In this document: in pieces, positions 15,987 through 20,575 of the stretch
How positions within the stretch are numbered: the first letter of the stretch is position 1
Layout of the letters: each line of letters opens with the position of its first letter
NCBI GenBank assembly: GCA_964459065.1
Contig: CAYWMN010000041.1
Span: 1 to 20,575, forward strand
DNA from: JAMCXS01 sp964459065
GTDB taxonomy: Bacteria; Acidobacteriota; Terriglobia; UBA7540
Length of the DNA: 20,575 nucleotides
Reading direction: 5' to 3'
The notes under the pieces: generated by a model
Databases searched by the model: none
What the model saw: the letters and a program-made list of their open reading frames with translations, nothing else
Told to the model about the DNA's origin: nothing
Position numbers and translations under genes: made by a program

Positions 15987-16745
15987 GCCTTCCCAGCGTG
16001 GACCTCTTGAATCATGGGCAGGCCGAAAAGACAGAAGTCGCAATCGATTGGTCCAGATTTGAGCCGGGGCAAGAAATCGGCAAGATAAGCTGCGAGGGAA
16101 GCTCCCGGATGATTCGCGATGCAACACCTGGGACAACACTGGTAATGGAGGGAAACCGTGAGGGTCGTTCGCCCAAGAAGTTGGCGGCCGCAAACCAAGA
16201 TCTGATAAAAGCAAATGCCGCCCGCAAGTCCAGAGCAGAGGCCCGCTCATTGTCTTCCAGCATGTTTCATGAGCCCTAATCTGGACTGCGAAACACTTCG
16301 TTGAGAAATGAAACCTCTTGATGTATCTTAAAGGTCTTAAAATAAATGAGAAGACCGTAAGTTGATCGACCGGTTGTCAGCGGGGAAACCCAACGAAATG
16401 GCCGCAGCGTTGGCTATAGGAGGGCATATCCTTTAGGGTAGGTACCCACGAAACAAACCGAATGTCCGGGTCCGAAGGGCCATTCTGGTGGAGTTTTTGA
16501 CTAGGGTCTGCGACGCACATTTCTTACTTTGTATGATCGAGAAGAGATTTCCGGTGTTCCGAGAAATTCGATCGGGAATCGAGCACATCTTGATTGTGAC
16601 ATCATTTGGGTCACCAACGCTCGTTACTCGAACGGAGGGCACAATAGGCGAGCAGCAAGTCTCTGCTAAATTCCCCGCCTGAATCGTAATTACTTGCCCT
16701 TGTATCCTGTCCTTGACCACCTTGCAGAGGAGGCAAAAGTAATCC
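15987..16745. other. Gene-poor stretch upstream of rhamnose genes
   Basis: About 760 bases. Open frames on the plus strand (for example to 16279, and 16488-16682) give no recognised product. The right part should contain the promoter and operator region for the rhamnose genes. The repeat TTAAAGGTCTTAAAA near 16329 and AGGAGGGCATATCCT near 16418 are small local symmetries of unclear meaning. Confidence 0.4.
16594..16617. promoter_or_regulatory. Possible operator upstream of rhaI
   Basis: The inverted repeat TTGTGAC...GTCACCAA has five-base exact arms (GTGAC 16596-16600 and GTCAC 16610-16614) nine bases apart and imperfect TTG/CCAA extensions. It lies about 130 bases before the rhaI start. No regulator gene is present in the window, so the match to any regulator family is unknown. 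Confidence 0.25.
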
Positions 16746-17942
16746 ATGGCTATGAATCCTTCCCAGAGTTCCACGAGCGAGTCCGTTGCAAAGGCACTCG
16801 ACGGACTGAAAATTGAAGTCCCTTCCTGGGCATTTGCCGACACCGGTACCCGGTTTGGCAAGTTTCTTCAACCCGCCGCCAAGACCATCGAGGAGAAGTT
16901 CTCCGACGCCGGCCAGGTGAACTTATTCACCGGTGCTTGTCCCACTATTGCGTTGCACGTGCAGTGGGATGCGCCGGAAGGTTCAGACACTGCCGACATC
17001 AAGAAACTGGCGGACCAGTACGGCATTCGTCCCGGTTCCATCAGCCCCAATGTGTTCCAGAACCAGGAGTACAAGTATGGGTCGTTGTCGAACGAGCAGG
17101 CCTCCATTCGCAAGCAAGCCCTCGACCACATCCTCTATTCGGTGAAGGTCGCCAAGGAACTCAACTCTCGCGACGTCACGCCGTGGTTTGCCGATGGCTC
17201 AAATTATCCCGGCACCACCAATATCCGCGCGCGCAAGCACTGGATGTCGGATGGGTTGAAAACAACATATGAAGCGCTTGGCGACAACCAGCGGCTGCTG
17301 GTTGAGTACAAGCCCTTCGAGCCCGCGTTCTACCACACCGACATCGCCGATTGGGGCATGGCGTTAATTTATGCTCGTTCCGCCGGACCCAACGCCCGGG
17401 TGCTGGTCGATACGGGCCATCATTACCAGGCTCAGAACATCGAGCAGATCGTTGCCTGGCTGTTGGATGAAAACATGCTGGGGGGATTCCATTTCAATGA
17501 CCGCCGCTACGCCGACGACGACCTGACACTCGGCTCAATCGATCCTTATCAGGTCTTCCGCATCTTTGCCGAAATCCGGTTCTACGAATGGGAGAGCGGC
17601 CAGCGTGCCGATATCGCTTACATGGTAGACCAGAGTCACAACCTGAAGGGTAAGATCGAGGAGATGATTCAGACGGTCATGACGGCCCAGGACCTCTATG
17701 CCAAGGCTGCCCTGATTGATTTCAAGAGTCTGAGTAAGGCTCAGGAAGAGCAGCGGCTGATCGATGCGGAAAACATTTTCAAAGACGCCTTCAACACCGA
17801 CGTGCGTCCTGCCGTGAAGGAATGGCGGCGCTCCAAGGGGCTTGCGGAGGATCCGCTGGCGGCATTCAGGGAAAGCGGGTACATGGCGCGAATCACGCGC
17901 GAGCGCGCCGGGCGTGCCTCGGCGGCCAGCAGCTACGCGTAA
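16746..17942 (+). CDS. rhaI: L-rhamnose isomerase (Pseudomonas stutzeri RhaI type)
   Basis: Cytoplasmic metal-dependent TIM-barrel enzyme converting L-rhamnose to L-rhamnulose. It is 398 residues. With a constant offset of 32, every metal or catalytic residue of the P. stutzeri enzyme (numbering from memory) is found: E187 (E219), D222 and H225 in VDTGHH (D254, H257), H249 in GGFHFND (H281), D257 and D259 in RRYADDD (D289, D291), and D295 in MVDQSHN (D327). AGGAGG (16728-16733) lies 12 bases before ATG 16746; the next ATG (16752) is the alternative start. The C-terminus RASAASSYA appears intact. This is the broad-specificity isomerase type, so other aldoses may also be substrates. A dehydrogenase remnant begins directly after the stop codon. 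Confidence 0.94.
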   Translation: MAMNPSQSSTSESVAKALDGLKIEVPSWAFADTGTRFGKFLQPAAKTIEEKFSDAGQVNLFTGACPTIALHVQWDAPEGSDTADIKKLADQYGIRPGSISPNVFQNQEYKYGSLSNEQASIRKQALDHILYSVKVAKELNSRDVTPWFADGSNYPGTTNIRARKHWMSDGLKTTYEALGDNQRLLVEYKPFEPAFYHTDIADWGMALIYARSAGPNARVLVDTGHHYQAQNIEQIVAWLLDENMLGGFHFNDRRYADDDLTLGSIDPYQVFRIFAEIRFYEWESGQRADIAYMVDQSHNLKGKIEEMIQTVMTAQDLYAKAALIDFKSLSKAQEEQRLIDAENIFKDAFNTDVRPAVKEWRRSKGLAEDPLAAFRESGYMARITRERAGRASAASSYA

Positions 17943-17944
17943 AG

Positions 17945-18078
17945 CGACTGAGGTTCCCGAGCGATCCGCTCGACTGCGCTGAGGCCATCCTGTTTCTTGC
18001 AAGTGATCGTGTCCCGTTGTACAACGGGACACCTCTTCACGGGGGACAGCGGGTTCACCGAGACGTTTCTGCGATAAG
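17945..18078 (+). pseudogene. C-terminal remnant of a short-chain dehydrogenase, probably of the rhamnulose-1-phosphate aldolase/dehydrogenase fusion
   Basis: The frame beginning three bases after the rhaI stop reads RLRFPSDPLDCAEAILFLAS then DRVPLYNGT, matching the usual SDR sequence P-x-D-x-A-E-A-x-x-F-L-A-S-D-R. One frame over, the DNA continues FTGDSGFTETFLR and stops at TAA 18076-18078, matching the SDR ending VDGGFTETFLR. The number of codons from FLASDR to the end (about 21) fits with one single-base indel. There is no room for the rest of a gene. In rhamnose operons of this kind an aldolase fused to an SDR-type lactaldehyde dehydrogenase is common, so this is probably the tail of that gene after deletion. 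The assignment to that particular fusion is inferred from position. Confidence 0.65.
18010..18033. repeat. 24-bp perfect palindrome between rhaI and rhaB
   Basis: GTGTCCCGTTGT (18010-18021) is followed directly by its exact reverse complement (to 18033). The core TTGTACAA resembles GntR-type operator cores. It lies 82 bases before the rhaB start and coincides with the frameshift in the dehydrogenase remnant. No T-run follows, so it is not an obvious terminator. Confidence 0.85.
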
Positions 18079-18115
18079 CGTCGATAGCGCCTCTTGAAGC
18101 CGCTTGAGGTTAGGT

Positions 18116-19567
18116 ATGGACAAACTTCAATGTGTTGCCGTTGACTTGGGCGCGGGCAGTTGCCGTGTTTCGCTGGCGCAATGGGATGGAAGTCATGCCA
18201 GCGTACAGCTTGCGCACCGTTATCCGAACGGCCCGGTTGAGCGCGAGGGCCATCTCTGGTGGCAGCTCGATCAGCTTTGCAGGGGCGCGGATGAAGGCCT
18301 TGAACGTGCCTCAAGACTCCTGGCGGACGCAAAGCGTGGCGTCGATAGCATCGGCGTGGATGGCTGGGCGGTGGACTATGTCCGGCTCGATGGGGCGGGT
18401 AAGCCGATTGCTGACCCGCTCTGCTATCGCGATCCGAGGACCGAGACGGCGATGCCGGAAGTCTGGGAGAAGATTCCCAGGGAGCGGCTTTACGAGCTGA
18501 CAGGAATTCAATTCCTGCGGTTCAACACTTTATACCAGCTTTATGCCGACGTTCGCGACCATCTGGAACCTGCAGCGCAATGGCTCAATGTTCCCGAATA
18601 TCTTTTGTACCGCTTTGCCGGCTCCGACCCGAAGGCTGCTGTCTCCGAATACACCAACTCAACTCATACACAATTGGTCAATGCGAGGACGCGGAAGTGG
18701 TGTGACGAAATCTTTGAGAAGGTCGGCCTCAACCGCCGCGCCGCGCCGCGTCTGGTGCCGCCGGGAACGCAACTCGGGCCCCTTCGTAGTGATGTTTCCG
18801 CTCTCTCCGCCTACAAATCAGCCCGAGTGATTGCCCCTGCCTGCCATGATACGGGGGCGGCGGTGGCGGGCATCCCGGACGCAACAACCAACTGGGCGTT
18901 TATCAGTTCCGGCACGTGGTCGCTGGTCGGAGCCGTGCTGGACGAACCCTGCACGTCGGCCGCGGCGCTAGGTGAGAACTTCACGAACGAAGGCGGAGTT
19001 GGTGGCCGCATTCGATTCCTGAAGAACGTGAACGGGATGTGGCTGCTGGAGGAGTGCCTCCGTGAGTGGAACTCGGTCGGAACTCGCTTGTGGTCAGTGG
19101 CCGAACTGGTTGCCGAATGCGAGCGGCTTCCGGTTCCCGAAACCGTTTTCAATGTCGACGCTCCAGATCTAATCCTTCCCGGGCACATGCCTTCGCGGAT
19201 TAACCGCGAGCTTGAGAAGGCTGGTCATGAGCGGCTTCCCGAAGACTCTGCGAATGCGCCCCGGATGGCTGGCGTGATTTTTTCGAGCCTTGCTGCCCGC
19301 TACGCGGCCGTTCTGCAGGCGCTCCAGGAAGTCACGGGCCGCAAGTTTCACCGCCTTTACGTGGTGGGTGGCGGCAGCCAGAACGAGTACGTCAATCGGC
19401 TGATCGCAGACCATACGGGCCTCGAGGTAAAACGCGGTCCCGTAGAGAGTTCCACCATTGGCAATCTCGCCATCCAGTTTGCGTCGCTTGAAAGTGGGAC
19501 TGGGGATATCACGCCTGCCGACGTCGCCCGGTGGGCGAGCCGACTGATACAGGCTTCGGTCGCGTAA
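18116..19567 (+). CDS. rhaB: L-rhamnulokinase RhaB
   Basis: ATP-dependent phosphorylation of L-rhamnulose to L-rhamnulose 1-phosphate in the cytoplasm. It is 483 residues and has the FGGY-kinase layout: N-terminal ATPase strand CVAVDLGAGSCRVSL; the sugar-side segment GVDGWAVDYVRLDGAG; CHDTGAAVAG with the catalytic base D245; the phosphate loop FISSGTWSLVG (262-272); and the adenosine-side YVVGGGSQNEYVNRLIAD. The frame is open from 18104 but ATG 18116 is chosen: GAGG lies just before it and the protein then begins at the usual point. The product would normally be cleaved by rhamnulose-1-phosphate aldolase, whose gene seems to be missing here (see the remnant upstream). Confidence 0.95.
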   Translation: MDKLQCVAVDLGAGSCRVSLAQWDGSHASVQLAHRYPNGPVEREGHLWWQLDQLCRGADEGLERASRLLADAKRGVDSIGVDGWAVDYVRLDGAGKPIADPLCYRDPRTETAMPEVWEKIPRERLYELTGIQFLRFNTLYQLYADVRDHLEPAAQWLNVPEYLLYRFAGSDPKAAVSEYTNSTHTQLVNARTRKWCDEIFEKVGLNRRAAPRLVPPGTQLGPLRSDVSALSAYKSARVIAPACHDTGAAVAGIPDATTNWAFISSGTWSLVGAVLDEPCTSAAALGENFTNEGGVGGRIRFLKNVNGMWLLEECLREWNSVGTRLWSVAELVAECERLPVPETVFNVDAPDLILPGHMPSRINRELEKAGHERLPEDSANAPRMAGVIFSSLAARYAAVLQALQEVTGRKFHRLYVVGGGSQNEYVNRLIADHTGLEVKRGPVESSTIGNLAIQFASLESGTGDITPADVARWASRLIQASVA

Positions 19568-20026
19568 GGCCCTGAGGATAAGCGGACGAAAACGAACTTG
19601 AAGTTCTGGTCACCAACCTTGGCCGAACCGCCTGATCGGTGACAAACGTCTGCGCCCCAGGACGAGATCGGCGGAGACGCACAACCTGTTTCGCGGGGCC
19701 ATCAGGAAGCTGCCGGACTAATACATTGAAGGGAAGCCCAAGACTCTTGGCAGACGAATCACTTTCACCCCGAGGAACCGCTTCGACAGAGGTTCTCCGC
19801 AGCTGGAATCCAGCAGGGTCGGTTTCGTCCGGCGACTGACCACTGTGCGACACTTGCTTGCTTGTCCGTGCTCGAACGAAGGCTGGGATTTTTGCACCGT
19901 CCGCTGTAACAACCCGACCCTATTCTCTGTAGCGAACTGTGTGGTTGGAGTTTTCTTTTCAAAGGGGGCTGTGATTAGAGCTTTTAGAAGTGGCAATGAC
20001 AATTCCACCAGCAAAGGCACATAGTC
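19568..20026. other. Gap between rhaB and the sugar isomerase gene
   Basis: About 460 bases with no convincing gene. Open frames on both strands (for example 19639-19839 plus, 19509-19853 minus) have unremarkable, Arg/Ser-rich translations without motifs or ribosome sites. The DNA just before 20027 becomes AT-richer (19930-20010) and probably carries the promoter for the next gene, which suggests that gene is not simply read through from rhaB. Confidence 0.4.
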
Positions 20027-20575
20027 ATGAAGCAGAGCGAAAAAGCGAAGGTCGGTGTGTTTGGAATCGGACTTGCGGCCTATTGGCCTCAATTCGCAGG
20101 ACTGAAGGAGCGGCTTGAGGGTTATCAGCGCAAAGTTGAGCAGCGGATTGCAGAGTGGGTCACGGTCGTTAGCGGGGGTCTTGTGGACGACGCCTCGGCG
20201 GCACAACGAGCGGGAGCTGATTTCCGTCAGGCGGGCGTCGATCTGGTGTTCTGTTACGTGGGGACGTATTCCACATCTTCCCAAGTCCTGCCGGTAGTTC
20301 AAGGCGCGAAAGTGCCGGTAGTGATCCTCAATTTGCAGCCGGCTGCCGCGCTCGATTATCTGCATACGGATACGAAAGAGTGGCTGGCGAACTGTTGCGC
20401 GTGCTGCGTGCCGGAGATTTCCTGTGCTTTCACACGGGCGGGGATACCCTTTAACGTTGTCACCGGCATGCTCGTCCCGGAGACAGATGTCAGCGAGCCT
20501 TGGGAGCGCGCCTGGGCTACGATTAAGCAATGGTGCAAGGCCGCTGAGGTTGCGCATGATCTCAGGAATTCTCGA
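20027..20575 (+). CDS. L-fucose/L-arabinose isomerase-family protein, 5' part only
   Basis: 183 residues are present before the right edge. The N-terminus KVGVFGIGLAAYWPQFAGLK, then VDLVFCYVGTYSTSSQVLPV, AKVPVVILNLQPAAALDYLH and CCVPEISCAFTRAGIPFNVV are typical of the arabinose/fucose isomerase superfamily (aldose-ketose isomerases with an N-terminal Rossmann-like domain). The metal-binding C-terminal half is outside the window, so the substrate cannot be decided. ATG 20027 has AAAGG nine bases upstream, which supports this start. Position after rhaB suggests a deoxysugar or pentose role. Confidence 0.85.
   Translation, partial: MKQSEKAKVGVFGIGLAAYWPQFAGLKERLEGYQRKVEQRIAEWVTVVSGGLVDDASAAQRAGADFRQAGVDLVFCYVGTYSTSSQVLPVVQGAKVPVVILNLQPAAALDYLHTDTKEWLANCCACCVPEISCAFTRAGIPFNVVTGMLVPETDVSEPWERAWATIKQWCKAAEVAHDLRNSR

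Noticed and set aside
15833..16279. 148-residue plus-strand frame
   Set aside because: Starts inside the ribbon-helix-helix-like gene in another frame, has no ribosome site and no recognisable motif.
15040..16745. CRISPR array or tandem repeats
   Set aside because: Only isolated inverted repeats are present; no regularly spaced direct repeats were seen here or elsewhere in the window.
17535..18332. 265-residue minus-strand frame
   Set aside because: Crosses rhaI, the spacer and rhaB on the opposite strand; both plus-strand genes are certain.
19718..20557. 279-residue minus-strand frame
   Set aside because: It lies opposite the clear sugar isomerase gene and the preceding gap, has no domain, and its translation is Arg/Ser-rich as expected for an antisense shadow.

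Overview
The window reads as chromosomal DNA of a Gram-negative bacterium: it carries lipid A genes (lpxD and an LpxL/HtrB-type acyltransferase), a TolC-type outer-membrane channel with an RND pump, and secreted proteins with Sec or lipoprotein signals. The mix (LssY_C protein with a TrbI-like barrel domain, COG2404-type DHH phosphoesterase, rhamnose genes of the Pseudomonas stutzeri RhaI type) suggests Acidobacteriota. That assignment is inference, not proof.

Layout. (1) 1-5080, minus strand: a heavy-metal efflux operon read from right to left. It starts with a small His/Cys-rich membrane-anchored protein, followed by the TolC-like channel, the lipoprotein adaptor and a CzcA/CusA-type RND pump that runs off the left edge. 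(2) 5383-7382, minus: LpxL-type acyltransferase then lpxD, with a weak terminator after lpxD. (3) 7475-8422, minus: an alpha/beta-hydrolase-fold protein whose nucleophile and histidine appear to be lost. It is divergent from a tandem-GNAT acetyltransferase at 8652-9674. (4) 9744-11381, minus: a flippase-like membrane protein followed by nrdR. (5) 11722-14111, minus: a DHH phosphoesterase, then a secreted LssY_C-domain protein. (6) 14695-15201, minus: a 60-residue membrane protein and tRNA-Leu(UAG). (7) 15202-16745: a gene-poor stretch that looks like the scar of a mobile region. It holds a possible integrase tail, a frameshifted ribbon-helix-helix-like gene, a 36-bp perfect palindrome and a bulged long hairpin. 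(8) 16746-20575, plus: sugar catabolism, with L-rhamnose isomerase, L-rhamnulokinase and the start of an L-fucose/L-arabinose-isomerase-like protein.

The most notable observation is between rhaI and rhaB. The 160 bases there are not plain spacer: they encode, across one frameshift, the last ~45 residues of a short-chain dehydrogenase. This fits the C-terminus of the bifunctional rhamnulose-1-phosphate aldolase/lactaldehyde dehydrogenase expected at this step, so that gene seems to have been deleted here, leaving its tail. A 24-bp perfect palindrome sits at the frameshift.

I found no CRISPR array, no complete insertion sequence and no clear new multi-gene defence system. The least explained part is 15202-16745.
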